64,000 nucleotides of DNA from Candidatus Aenigmatarchaeota archaeon (GCA_016184005.1 JACPDL010000003.1:316974-380973); one strand, 5' to 3'; counted from the first letter of the stretch, positions 41,027-48,996 are shown. Notes: a model not told the origin generated them from the letters alone. Made by a program: numbers and translations.

Positions 41027-42739
41027 ATGAAATTCTTTTACATACTCCTGAAGGACGTTACCGTATTTTTTCGCGACATAAGAAACTTCATGTTCCTTAT
41101 CCTGATGCCTGTAGTGATAGTTATTCTGTTGGGCCTGGTTTTCCTGTCAAACGAGCCCAGTAATGTGCCCATCGTGGTTTGCGACCTGGCAATGGATGAT
41201 ACATCAGGCAGGATATTTTCAGCGGTAGAAAATTCCACCGTTTTCAGCACAATAAGATTGTACAGCGACTGTGATAAAGCGATAAGCAACGGCATAAAAA
41301 ACAGCGCAATAAGGGGCGGGATTATAATACCCAAGGGGCTGACAGAAAACATAAGGAACGGGAGTTCGCAGGAACTGGAAACTATCGTAGACAACACAAA
41401 ACCTGTCTGGCCGTATGTTGCAGTCTACTTCAGCCGTATTTCTGATTATATGTCGGATGCAGTCACAGAAGAAATCATAAATTCCACGTGGTCAAAACTG
41501 AGGAATGTCTCAGACGACATGGAAGGGCTTTCCGGCGATCTGAACGACTACAAGAAAAAGCTGGAGAATATCACCAAAGACCTCGATAATGTTGTTTCCA
41601 GCATCAGGTATCTGGAAGGAAACCTGTCCTCCATCGATACGAGTGAAGTAGAAAACAAGTTAAATGCCTCTTCAGAAATTTTAAGAAACTCGACTTTTTA
41701 TTTTGACTCCATAAACAGCAACCTGGCTGAATCGGAAGGCATAATGACACAGGTTACGCAGGTTGCGGCATTGGTGGACGACGCCGAGAAATCCCAGGCT
41801 ATATTGCAGAATATCAGCCTGCTCCGGGCAAATTTTGAAGTTCTGAAGCTGTCCCTTTCCGGAATCCAGTCCTCTCTTGCCGGTACAGAAACCAACATCA
41901 GGGAGTCGCAGAAAAAAGTAAAGGCGATACAGGCCTCAAATATATCGAAGGATCTCGGGGGCATAAGATCGGAATTGGAGATGACATCCGGTTTTTTTAA
42001 CCAGACGTATCTCAGCGTGTCAGTCCTGTCAGAAAAGGTGGATGAAAGCAGGGATCTTTTCAAGAAACTGGTGGAGAAAGACCCATCTTTTGTTGCCAGC
42101 CCGGTGGAGTTCAGGGTGAATGCATTCTATAAGGGGCAGAGATTTATCGATTTCCTTTTCCCGAGCATAATGATGCTGATAGTGATGATGATAAGCATCC
42201 TGCTGCCGGCTGTTTCTTTCGTGAGGGACAGGAATTCCGGCTTGCTGGAAAGGGTGATGCTGTCCCCGGTAAAGCTTGAATTCCTGATTGCTGAAAAGGT
42301 CGTATCATACTTCCTGATATCGCTTTTGCAGGTCCCTTTGATTTTATTTATCGGGACATACTTTTTCGATATACAAATAAGCATGTCCAATTTACTGCCT
42401 ATCTTTGTTGTGAGCAGCGCATCGATTATAATGTTTATATTCTTCGGTCTGGCTATAGCCAGCTTTTCTAAATCTGAAAGTACTGCAATAATGGCTTCTA
42501 TGCTCTTTATAATCCCCATGATATTCCTTTCCGGGGTATTCATTGCAATAGAAATTATGCCCGGTTTCATCAGGCCCATTGCAGAATCTTTGCCCATATC
42601 AGTACCGGTAAGATTGCTAGAGACGCTAATACTCCAGAATTCAGGAATAAACCTGATTGTGCTGGGTTTACAGCTGTTCCTTTACATAATATTTTATACG
42701 ATAGTCTCATGGGCTTTGATAAGGAAGTGGCTGAAGTGA
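41027..42739 (+). CDS. ABC-2 type permease with large extracellular domain
   Basis: 570 residues from the ATG at 41027, supported by a GGTG ribosome-binding site just upstream of it. One membrane helix (about 15-38) precedes an extracellular domain of about 330 residues rich in Asn-x-Ser/Thr and coiled-coil heptads. Five or six helices follow in the last 190 residues (FLFPSIMMLIVMMISILLP, LLPIFVVSSASIIMFIFFG and others). It exports an unknown substrate with the ATPase encoded upstream. Confidence 0.9.
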   Translation: MKFFYILLKDVTVFFRDIRNFMFLILMPVVIVILLGLVFLSNEPSNVPIVVCDLAMDDTSGRIFSAVENSTVFSTIRLYSDCDKAISNGIKNSAIRGGIIIPKGLTENIRNGSSQELETIVDNTKPVWPYVAVYFSRISDYMSDAVTEEIINSTWSKLRNVSDDMEGLSGDLNDYKKKLENITKDLDNVVSSIRYLEGNLSSIDTSEVENKLNASSEILRNSTFYFDSINSNLAESEGIMTQVTQVAALVDDAEKSQAILQNISLLRANFEVLKLSLSGIQSSLAGTETNIRESQKKVKAIQASNISKDLGGIRSELEMTSGFFNQTYLSVSVLSEKVDESRDLFKKLVEKDPSFVASPVEFRVNAFYKGQRFIDFLFPSIMMLIVMMISILLPAVSFVRDRNSGLLERVMLSPVKLEFLIAEKVVSYFLISLLQVPLILFIGTYFFDIQISMSNLLPIFVVSSASIIMFIFFGLAIASFSKSESTAIMASMLFIIPMIFLSGVFIAIEIMPGFIRPIAESLPISVPVRLLETLILQNSGINLIVLGLQLFLYIIFYTIVSWALIRKWLK

Positions 42740-42823
42740 GGCTTCGCCGCCCCCAAGGTGTATCAAAGAAGTCCCTTTTTTAATTTGTTATTACAATTAA
42801 TAAATTACGCCTCTGTAGCTCAG

Positions 42824-42963
42824 ATGCAAATCCCTTTCTTGTAAGAAAGGTCTTTGCATGCAAAGAGAAGCAAAGCTTCTCTTGCATCGCAGGAATTAAG
42901 AATTCCTGCAGATGTCCCAAAGAACAAGCGAAGATATTACAAGAAGAATAGGATTGCAGAGAA
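42824..42963 (+). other. D-loop intron of tRNA-Thr, carrying element A and twin mini-hairpins
   Basis: 140 bases between D-loop positions 15 and 16. Splice sites fit BHB-type bulges: AG|A on the 5' side and AA|T on the 3' side, with CTC/GAG between them. Contents: ATGCAAATCCC hairpin of element A (42824-42859), mini-hairpin AAAGAGAAGC-aaa-GCTTCTCTT (42862-42883), mini-hairpin GCAGGAATT-aag-AATTCCTGC (42889-42909), then GTCCCAAAGAAC. Confidence 0.8.
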
Positions 42964-42986
42964 TTTGGTAGAGCGTTACCTTGGTA

Positions 42987-43021
42987 AGCAACTTTTAGAA
43001 AGAGTTGCATCAAAAACAAAA
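42987..43021 (+). other. Anticodon-loop intron of tRNA-Thr
   Basis: 35 bases after position 37, the canonical archaeal tRNA intron site. It contains a small hairpin GCAACT...AGTTGC and an A-rich tail. The BHB is imperfect on the 3' side (TTGG with TCAA plus an extra A). Sizes are deduced from cloverleaf fitting. Confidence 0.75.
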
Positions 43022-43095
43022 AGGTAAAGGCCGCGAGTTCAATCCTCGCCGGGGGCTTCTATTCACTTTAAATCCTCTATCGCTTTATCACGAAT

Positions 43096-44004
43096 ATGCT
43101 TTCTGATATTGGGATAAAGCAGGCTATGAAAGATGGCAGCCTTGTTATCGAGCCGTTTGACGAGAAGTTTCTTGGCCCGTGCTCTTATGACTTGGAAATT
43201 AAGAGGGTATATCGGGTTAAAAGATCAGAAAACCCTTTTGTGGACCCTAAGGATGAAGAAGAGATATCAATGGAAAGGTTCTTAGAAACAGAATGCGAAG
43301 CTTATGATGGCGTTTTAGTTCCAGTAAGATCGTATATAGGCGTAAGTAAAGAAAAGGTTTGGAGCGCGCGTTATGCGGAAATTACGACGCGCAGCAGCGC
43401 AGCCCGGCTTGGGATTCAAACTTTTCCACTTAACAAAATAGAAATAGCTAATACAGCTGAACCGGATCACGTATATTTCTCTATAAGCACCTTTGGCACA
43501 ACATGCGAAGTGCCAACAGGCAGAAGACTATCCCAGCTTTTTGTGCATTCTGGGTTTCCTCTGCCTAGAAAGACTTTGCATCTTGGAGGGAAAATAAAAA
43601 GATACAATGACGGGATTCTCCACCCTGATCAAAATAACGAGGCTTGCTTTTCACAAGTTACTGTAGCTTCTGGATGTTCATATTATCTCAAACCTCGAGA
43701 ATTCTATTTGGCTCATACAGAATGGTTAAAATGTCCTGATAATGCTGCAGGAATGCTAGTCAAACTTCCGGAACATAGATTAATGGGACAAATCCATCTA
43801 TATGCACCTTTAATTTCTCCTGGTTCTGAAGGCCATCAAGTCCTAGAAATATATTTAGCTGAAGGTTTGCGCATGAAAGAGGGACAACCTGTCTGTGAAG
43901 TTGAATTCTGGCCTCTTGACCAAAACCCGCAAAACGCATATAATGGAAAGTATCAAGGACAGAAAGGGCCGCAAACAAGCCTGTTTCACACAGAAGGAGC
44001 GTAA
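43096..44004 (+). CDS. dCTP deaminase/dUTPase-family protein (two-domain form)
   Basis: 302 residues, longer than the roughly 180-200 of ordinary archaeal Dcd. The N-terminus IEPFDEKFLGPCSYDLEI and ITTRSSAARLGIQTF match the trimeric dCTP deaminase/dUTPase fold; a second similar unit (PREFYLAHTEWLKCP, LISPGSEGHQVLEIYLAEG) follows. The two-unit form occurs in some bacterial DCD-like proteins. It probably acts in dUMP supply. The C-terminal unit (about 43620-43930) is more AT-rich than the first. Confidence 0.8.
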   Translation: MLSDIGIKQAMKDGSLVIEPFDEKFLGPCSYDLEIKRVYRVKRSENPFVDPKDEEEISMERFLETECEAYDGVLVPVRSYIGVSKEKVWSARYAEITTRSSAARLGIQTFPLNKIEIANTAEPDHVYFSISTFGTTCEVPTGRRLSQLFVHSGFPLPRKTLHLGGKIKRYNDGILHPDQNNEACFSQVTVASGCSYYLKPREFYLAHTEWLKCPDNAAGMLVKLPEHRLMGQIHLYAPLISPGSEGHQVLEIYLAEGLRMKEGQPVCEVEFWPLDQNPQNAYNGKYQGQKGPQTSLFHTEGA

Positions 44005-44013
44005 GTGATGCCT

Positions 44014-44098
44014 CACCACCACAAACGGTGGTGCGTCCGCTTTCGTTTCGCATACCGTCCATCTGCACCTTAAAAGGTGTAGCGTTGCGAAACGAAAG
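44014..44098 (+). repeat. Element B copy 2
   Basis: Hairpin CACCACC...GGTGGTG (44014-44033), CGTCCG, then the stem CTTTCGTTTCGCA (44040-44052) with TGCGAAACGAAAG (44086-44098), enclosing TACCGTCCATCTGCACC-ttaa-AGGTGTAGCGT. The stem arms and CCATCTGC match copy 1 at 1128-1274 nearly base for base. No twin mini-hairpins are present here. It lies between the dCTP deaminase-like gene and a downstream gene at 44158. Confidence 0.75.
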
Positions 44099-44157
44099 TA
44101 ACTTTTATTTTTGGTGTTTTTGGATACTTTTTTAACCGTTGCTGCGTTCTAGTTAAT

Positions 44158-44412
44158 ATGCCAGACGATATGAAGGGGATGAAGAAGCTTCTGATTGACC
44201 ATCTTTACAGCATGATTGCCCAGGATACTAAGTCCATGAAAGAGTTAGAGAAAGAGTTTGGCCTCAGTGAGGATAAGCTTGAGAGGCTGATCAAGACGTT
44301 TCTGAACAAGTGGCTTGTATCTCCTGATATGATAGCCATGCTTTCCGAGATGCTTGAAATATATTCAACAGACCAGAAAGAGAGCAAAGGCCGCGGATAC
44401 TATATTGGTTGA
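44158..44412 (+). CDS. Small helical protein, possibly HTH
   Basis: 84 residues, almost wholly helical. SMKELEKEFGLSEDKLERLIKTF resembles a helix-turn-helix or SAM-like pair. It is followed at once by a membrane protein gene with an 10-base gap and probably shares its transcript. A DNA-binding role is only suggested by the helix pattern. Confidence 0.55.
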   Translation: MPDDMKGMKKLLIDHLYSMIAQDTKSMKELEKEFGLSEDKLERLIKTFLNKWLVSPDMIAMLSEMLEIYSTDQKESKGRGYYIG

Positions 44413-44422
44413 GGAACGAAAT

Positions 44423-44842
44423 ATGAAAGCCAGAAAATCTTTCGGGTTTAAGATGTTAGTAATTATAGGCTGTGGTTTCAGCATTTTCTCAGCACTGCTG
44501 GGGATAGGGTACATTTCGCTAGCCAGTTCAACAGAATACGCTGCTCTATCCGAAATAGGTGTCATTCTGGGAGCAGTAATGCTTATTCTGGGAATCTTCG
44601 GCTTTGGCGCACACTGGCGGTTGTGGAGAATGAAAAGAGACGGATTAACTTATGTGATGGCGATAAACATTCTCATTACAGCATTTTTCTTGCTGCTTAT
44701 AGTGTTGAATGGGTTAAACGCTCTGGCGCCGATAAACTTTATGGCGCTATGGGGGATTGCAGTAATTAGCTATTTGATACCAAAGAATTACACCACGAAA
44801 AAACCCCAGGAAGAAATTCCTGCTATGTCAAATCCAGTTTAA
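44423..44842 (+). CDS. Small membrane protein (four helices)
   Basis: 139 residues from the ATG at 44423. Hydrophobic segments lie at about 10-30, 42-60, 80-100 and 104-120, with a basic loop (HWRLWRMKRDGL) between the second and third, so the loop is probably cytoplasmic. The C-terminal tail is soluble. No family is recognised. It lies between the HTH-like gene and dinB. Confidence 0.65.
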   Translation: MKARKSFGFKMLVIIGCGFSIFSALLGIGYISLASSTEYAALSEIGVILGAVMLILGIFGFGAHWRLWRMKRDGLTYVMAINILITAFFLLLIVLNGLNALAPINFMALWGIAVISYLIPKNYTTKKPQEEIPAMSNPV

Positions 44843-44863
44843 AACTATTGCCTCTGTATTTCT

Positions 44864-45943
44864 ATGATGGGCATCGTAATGCATGTTGACTTTGATTCTT
44901 TTTACGCTTCTTTGGAAGAGCAAAGAAAACCAGAAATCAAAGGAAAAGCGATAGTAATTTGCATGTACTCGGGCAGAGGAGAGTCGGGGGCTGTTGCCAC
45001 TGCAAACTACAAAGCAAGAGAGCTTGGCATAAAGTCTGCGATGCCTATAGCGTTTGCAAAAAGACGTGCAAACAACGATACGATATTTCTTCCAGTAGAT
45101 CTTGAATATTATCGCTCAATTTCCAGCCAAATAATGGATGTAATGGAAAGCTATGCTGACAGCTTCCAGCAGGCAAGCATAGACGAAGCGTATATTGATG
45201 TTTCGTCTTGCGAAAGCTTCACAGAAGCTGAAAAGATCACTAAGCAGATAAAAGATGATATCAAATCAAATTTTGGCATTACATGCAGCATAGGCATTGG
45301 ACCTAATAAATTAGTTGCAAAAATGGCTTCAAAGGCCAAGAAACCAGACGGCCTTACTGTAGTGAAACAAGAAGACGTGAAAAATTTCTTCTCGTCGTTA
45401 TCTGTAGATAAAATACATGGGATAGGAGGCAAGACAACGACTGTCCTTGCTGAAATGGGCATAAAAACCATAGAAGATCTGGCAAAAGCTGATGTTGCGA
45501 AACTGGAAATGTCATTTGGGAAAAATAAGGCAAAATTACTGAAGGAAAAAGCGTTAGGCATTGATGAATCACCTGTTGCGGAGCAGGCAATAAAACAAAT
45601 GTCAAGAATAGGCACGCTTCAAGAAGATACTTCAGATTTCAACGAGATCTACAAGAAGGTAGAACAGCTTGCAACTGAAATGCATAAGAAAATTATCAAG
45701 AGGAAGATTTATTTCCGGACAGTATCGATCATAATCATAGGAGCAAATATAGAAATGGTAACAAGAGGCAAGACAATTCAAGCGACAAATAAGTTAGAAG
45801 ATATGCTGGATAATGCAAAGATACTCCTGAAAGAATATCTTTGCCGGGACTCAGGCAAAGTCAGGAGAGCGGGCATACGGGTATCAAACCTGGCTGCTGA
45901 AGAACAAAAGGAAAATAGCGGTCTTTATAAATTTTTTAAGTAA
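44864..45943 (+). CDS. dinB: DNA polymerase IV (DinB, Y family)
   Basis: Translesion polymerase. 359 residues. The palm has MHVDFDSFYASLEEQ with the first catalytic Asp and ASIDEAYIDVSS with the Asp-Glu pair. SIGIGPNKLVAKMAS and the thumb/little-finger regions follow, and the C-terminal end is short with no clear PCNA-binding box. Three in-frame ATGs lie at the start; the first is used. Confidence 0.94.
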   Translation: MMGIVMHVDFDSFYASLEEQRKPEIKGKAIVICMYSGRGESGAVATANYKARELGIKSAMPIAFAKRRANNDTIFLPVDLEYYRSISSQIMDVMESYADSFQQASIDEAYIDVSSCESFTEAEKITKQIKDDIKSNFGITCSIGIGPNKLVAKMASKAKKPDGLTVVKQEDVKNFFSSLSVDKIHGIGGKTTTVLAEMGIKTIEDLAKADVAKLEMSFGKNKAKLLKEKALGIDESPVAEQAIKQMSRIGTLQEDTSDFNEIYKKVEQLATEMHKKIIKRKIYFRTVSIIIIGANIEMVTRGKTIQATNKLEDMLDNAKILLKEYLCRDSGKVRRAGIRVSNLAAEEQKENSGLYKFFK

Positions 45944-45953
45944 GTTGAGAATC

Positions 45954-46286
45954 ATGGAAAAACAGGCATTAGAAGAAGGGTCGATAAAGAATCTGCAAGA
46001 ACATGTTGCATACAAGATGATATGCTCTTAATACTCCCACGACTAAAGTCGTGGGTTTCTGAGAGCACGTCATCCCAACGGCATTGAGTTTCATCTGCTG
46101 TCTAATCCTAAATCAAGCAAAGCTTGATTTGGATTTCTCAAAGGATTTTGAAGAAATCCTTTGCAGAAAAGACAGCAGTTTTCAATGCCGTTGCGGATAA
46201 AAGCCGGTATTGATGTTGAAAAAGAATTCAGATTAAAAGAAGAGATTGTTGACAGAAGGACTTACGCAAGAGCAAAGGAGAAATAA
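45954..46286 (+). pseudogene. Small gene split by element C (or intron-containing)
   Basis: A reading frame starts ATG at 45954 (MEKQALEEGSIKNLQEHVAYK) and runs into element C, where it meets TAA. The same phase resumes at 46197 and ends at 46286 (IKAGIDVEKEFRLK... RAKEK). Removing 46017-46196 (180 bases, 60 codons) restores a continuous 50-residue helical, charged protein. Either the element disrupted a gene, or it is removed from the RNA. No family is recognised. Confidence 0.5.
46017..46196 (+). repeat. Element C copy 2, with nested twin mini-hairpins
   Basis: Same outer structure as copy 1 at 21721-21836: ATGATATGCTCTTAAT, CCCACGACT-aa-AGTCGTGGG inside a GCTCT/AGAGC stem, GTCATCCCAAC, a CGGCATTG/CAATGCCG stem, CTGCTGTCT/AGACAGCAG, ending GTTGCGG before ATAA. 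The loop of the last stem has gained about 65 bases with two mini-hairpins (AAATCAAGC-aaa-GCTTGATTT and AAAGGATTT-tgaag-AAATCCTTT), which copy 1 lacks. It interrupts a small reading frame in phase. Confidence 0.75.
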
Positions 46287-46288
46287 AA

Positions 46289-46420
46289 ATGGAGGAAGAG
46301 AATTCTGAAGAAATGACCTGCAATATCTGCGGGTCAAAAATGAGGAAGAGAAAAGTCAGGCTTTTTGGCCGAATGGACGAGGTGCCTGAATGCCCCAGAT
46401 GCCATTCCCTGAGGGAGTGA
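46289..46420 (+). CDS. Small zinc-ribbon protein (43 aa)
   Basis: 43 residues. Two CxxC knuckles, CNIC and CPRC, 22 residues apart, with a basic stretch MRKRKVRLFGRMDE between them. The start is preceded by a good ribosome-binding site (AAAGGAG). It begins just after the split gene's end, so it may be co-transcribed with it. The function is unknown. Confidence 0.6.
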   Translation: MEEENSEEMTCNICGSKMRKRKVRLFGRMDEVPECPRCHSLRE

Positions 46421-46468
46421 GGATACTTTATAAGGGCGCTAAACAAGATTATTTCAGGAGGTAGAGAA

Positions 46469-46663
46469 ATGGACACAATGAAAATTATCAGTGTCGTGCT
46501 CGTTTTATTGGGATTGTTTTATGCAATAGCCCCGCACAGCGTCCATGTATCCAGCGGTTTGGGTCTTGGGCTTGAACACACCATGCATATCGCCATCGGC
46601 GTGATACTGGTTGTTATTGGCTTGGTTGTATGGTGGAAGGGAAAGAAGCAGGCAAAGAAGTGA
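46469..46663 (+). CDS. Small two-helix membrane protein
   Basis: 64 residues with two hydrophobic helices (IISVVLVLLGLFYAIAPH and HIAIGVILVVIGLVVWW) separated by a loop with Gly/Ser and His, ending in a basic tail KGKKQAKK. It is preceded by an AGGAGG-like ribosome-binding site. No family is recognised. Confidence 0.7.
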   Translation: MDTMKIISVVLVLLGLFYAIAPHSVHVSSGLGLGLEHTMHIAIGVILVVIGLVVWWKGKKQAKK

Positions 46664-46730
46664 TTTAAGGCGGTTTTTTATTTTTGACTGATTTTTATTT
46701 CTTTACATCCTAAACTAAGCAGTGAAAACT

Positions 46731-47285
46731 ATGGCTCTTGACATGGCGATAAAGGCGATAATAGCAATATCGCAGAAAGGCTTTGAGCAGGAAGATTTCC
46801 ACGCGATAATGCGGGCCACTGCAAAGAATAATATCATAACATTTATCGCTGCGAATCTCAAGACAGGAACGACAGGCAATCAGGGCGAAGGCCTGTTGCC
46901 AAACATGAAATTCGACGAGATCGATACCGACCACTACAACGCAATAGTATTCGTAGGCGGCGGCGCATCAATGTACCACAAGAACCAGACAGCAATAAGA
47001 CTCGCAGGAGAATTCTATGAAAAAGGCGGCGTAGTTGCAGCCAGCGGAGACGCTGTACCAATACTTGCCAACGCCGGACTGCTGGAAAGAAAGACTGTTG
47101 CCTGTGACAATGAAGAAAGAAGCCTGCTTGAATCCCTTGCAGTAATTTCTGAAGAAAATATATTTGCAGACGGAAGAATCATAACTGCAAAGCGCGGATT
47201 CGGCAACGAATTCGGCGACAGAGTCAGTGCAGCGCTGACGGAAATAGGCATCAAGAAGATGAAGAAGAAAGGAATTGAGTTATGA
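46731..47285 (+). CDS. DJ-1/PfpI-fold protein lacking the catalytic Cys
   Basis: 184 residues from the ATG at 46731; a GTG at 46722 is possible. The DJ-1/PfpI Rossmann-like order is visible: AIIAISQKGFEQEDF, YNAIVFVGGGASMYH, VVAASGDAVPILANAGLL and SEENIFADGRIITAKR. At the nucleophile elbow, where AICHGP is normal, the sequence is AASGDA, so no Cys is present. A non-catalytic or altered role is likely. Confidence 0.8.
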   Translation: MALDMAIKAIIAISQKGFEQEDFHAIMRATAKNNIITFIAANLKTGTTGNQGEGLLPNMKFDEIDTDHYNAIVFVGGGASMYHKNQTAIRLAGEFYEKGGVVAASGDAVPILANAGLLERKTVACDNEERSLLESLAVISEENIFADGRIITAKRGFGNEFGDRVSAALTEIGIKKMKKKGIEL

Positions 47286-47322
47286 TTGATATTCTTAAAA
47301 AGGTTCAAGTTATTGGATTATC

Positions 47323-47634
47323 ATGGGGTTTATCCGTGATCCGTTTTTTCACGTGGCATGTCTTATATTTGTCACAGGTGTATCTATAACTGTGTTACCG
47401 TACATTGTTACAGAAAAACCAGCGCCACAGGCACAACAACAAAGATATATTATTTCTCGCCCTGAAAGATGCGCTGAGATTATTAATGGTGGAGTTGGAC
47501 AACTGACAAATTCTGGCAACCCTGTAGAATACATTCTTTGCGAAACTCCAGATGGAAATTCTATGTTCTATCGAAATTTGAGAGATAGAGATAGAACTGT
47601 TACATCGTGGACAGAGCATCAGTACAGAAAATAA
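47323..47634 (+). CDS. Small secreted or anchored protein of unknown function
   Basis: 103 residues. One N-terminal hydrophobic segment (VACLIFVTGVSITVLPYIV, about 11-29) is followed by a soluble domain with Cys at RCAEIINGG and ILCETPDG. It is probably anchored with the domain outside the cell. No family is recognised. It is AT-rich compared with its neighbours. Confidence 0.6.
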   Translation: MGFIRDPFFHVACLIFVTGVSITVLPYIVTEKPAPQAQQQRYIISRPERCAEIINGGVGQLTNSGNPVEYILCETPDGNSMFYRNLRDRDRTVTSWTEHQYRK

Positions 47635-47643
47635 GCTTTATAG

Positions 47644-47781
47644 TTAGTTTTTCTTCAGGTAGTTCATTGCCAGAAACACTGCAACCACGCCAACTATGCT
47701 TATGTATTGGCCGAAAGGCAGCAGCGCCAGGCCTGTTATGAAGAGAAACCCGAATTCCCAGTCGTTTTCCATCAGAATCAT
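47644..47781 (-). CDS. Small membrane protein downstream of the subtilase
   Basis: 45 residues, starting MILMENDWEF, with two adjacent hydrophobic stretches (GFLFITGLALLPFGQY and ISIVGVVAVFLAMNY). It lies nine bases after the subtilase stop on the same strand and is preceded by a plausible GGGATG start context, suggesting co-transcription. No family is recognised. Confidence 0.5.
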   Translation of the reverse strand: MILMENDWEFGFLFITGLALLPFGQYISIVGVVAVFLAMNYLKKN

Positions 47782-47790
47782 CCCAAGAAA

Positions 47791-48915
47791 TCAAGCTGCT
47801 ACAGCCTTCGAGGCAACAACCCTGCCCCAGCCATAAGTGGAATCTTTGCCAGCGGTTCCGAGATCTTTTGCTGTAGTGAACAGCGCGTTTTCTACTTGAG
47901 AAACACTATAGCCGGGATGGGCGGCTTTGATTAAGGCAACTACGCCGCTGACCATTGGGGTTGCCATGCTTGTCCCGCTTGCAGTTATGTACTGATTACC
48001 AAGCCATGCGGAATATATCTTCACGCCAGGAGCGGTAATGTCAACAGCACTGCCTCTTCCTGAAAACTTGGCAATCTTGTCAGCGCCGTCGACTGCTCCG
48101 ACTGTAGTAGAGTAGCTTATGCAGCCCGGAATTGAAACCCCTGCACTGCCGCTATTGCCAGCCGCAACAACTACAATAACGCTTCTGTCTCTTGCATATT
48201 TTATAGCATTAGTCAAATCTGGCAAAACATTATCGCAGAATCTTTTATATGTGTAAGGCTGAGAAGTGCCAAGGCTCAGGCTTATTGCGTCGGCGTTGAA
48301 ATCATCAGCTGTGCCATACACGCCATCAGGGCCGTCGACTGCCCAGTAGATAGCTGCAACAACATCGCTGAAGTAGCCTCCGCCTGAAGCATCAAGAACC
48401 TTTCCAGAAACAATCCCGGCACCAGGCGCAACTCCCTTTGCTTTTGCATCAATACCGTCTGCTGTTATGATGCCGGCAACGTGGGTTCCGTGGCCGTTGT
48501 CATCTGCAGGGTCATTATCATTATTAACAAAATCCCTGCCGCCCAGATAGCTTGAGCTTAGTTCCGGATGGTTGTAATTATATCCTGTATCAAGAACAAC
48601 TATCTTTCTGCCGCTGCCTGTGTTTCCTGAAGACTGTACGGTGTCAGCGCCTATCTGCTTGTTCGCTGCAGAATCCATCGAAAAAACCCTTATATCCTCC
48701 TGCAGATTCAATGAAGATGCAGCGTCTTTGTCGCATTCCAGTGCCTTCAGGGTACGCGCTTCCCTTACCTGCTTGCAGCCTTTTTCTAATGCATCTGAGA
48801 CTTCCTTGTCTGTGTGCGCAATTACCCTGGCCTTTTCCTTTGGTGACACTGCCAGAGCCAGTGCTGAGAATGCAACAACTGCCACTACAAGAAGGATAAT
48901 GTAGTGTATTTTCAT
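47791..48915 (-). CDS. Secreted subtilisin-like serine protease (S8)
   Basis: 374 residues. Signal peptide (about 1-22, IILLVVAVVAFSALALA), a propeptide of about 70 residues, then the catalytic domain: Asp in IVVLDTGYNYNHPEL, His in DNGHGTHVAGI, oxyanion Asn in VAAGNSGSAG and Ser in ASGTSMATPMVSG. It is a complete, probably active exported protease. A small membrane protein gene follows. Confidence 0.95.
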   Translation of the reverse strand: MKIHYIILLVVAVVAFSALALAVSPKEKARVIAHTDKEVSDALEKGCKQVREARTLKALECDKDAASSLNLQEDIRVFSMDSAANKQIGADTVQSSGNTGSGRKIVVLDTGYNYNHPELSSSYLGGRDFVNNDNDPADDNGHGTHVAGIITADGIDAKAKGVAPGAGIVSGKVLDASGGGYFSDVVAAIYWAVDGPDGVYGTADDFNADAISLSLGTSQPYTYKRFCDNVLPDLTNAIKYARDRSVIVVVAAGNSGSAGVSIPGCISYSTTVGAVDGADKIAKFSGRGSAVDITAPGVKIYSAWLGNQYITASGTSMATPMVSGVVALIKAAHPGYSVSQVENALFTTAKDLGTAGKDSTYGWGRVVASKAVAA

Positions 48916-48996
48916 AAAGAGTATATAGCAATCAAGTATTTAAACCGTTTTTCACATCCTCAGGAAAGCTATTAAGACCGGAAAAGAACTATATTT

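Larger units (their letters stand above)
42809..43057 (+). tRNA. tRNA-Thr(GGT) with two introns
   Basis: Acceptor GCCTCTG pairs with CGGGGGC (43050-43056), discriminator T at 43057. D-arm GCTC-AG|TTTGGTA-GAGC is interrupted. Anticodon stem TTACC/GGTAA, loop TTGGTA|A with anticodon GGT (42983-42985). T-arm GCGAG-TTCAATC-CTCGC. Removing 42824-42963 and 42987-43021 yields a normal cloverleaf. The first intron is in the D-loop, a rare site, and carries element A. A reading frame on the opposite strand across the gene is spurious. Confidence 0.9.

Noticed and set aside
42780..43019. Minus-strand reading frame across the tRNA-Thr gene
   Set aside because: Entirely within tRNA exons and introns; chance open frame.
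21721..46196. Active IS605-type transposon at element C
   Set aside because: Neither tnpA nor tnpB is present in or next to either copy; only an end-like hairpin and a shared TTAT flank support the link.
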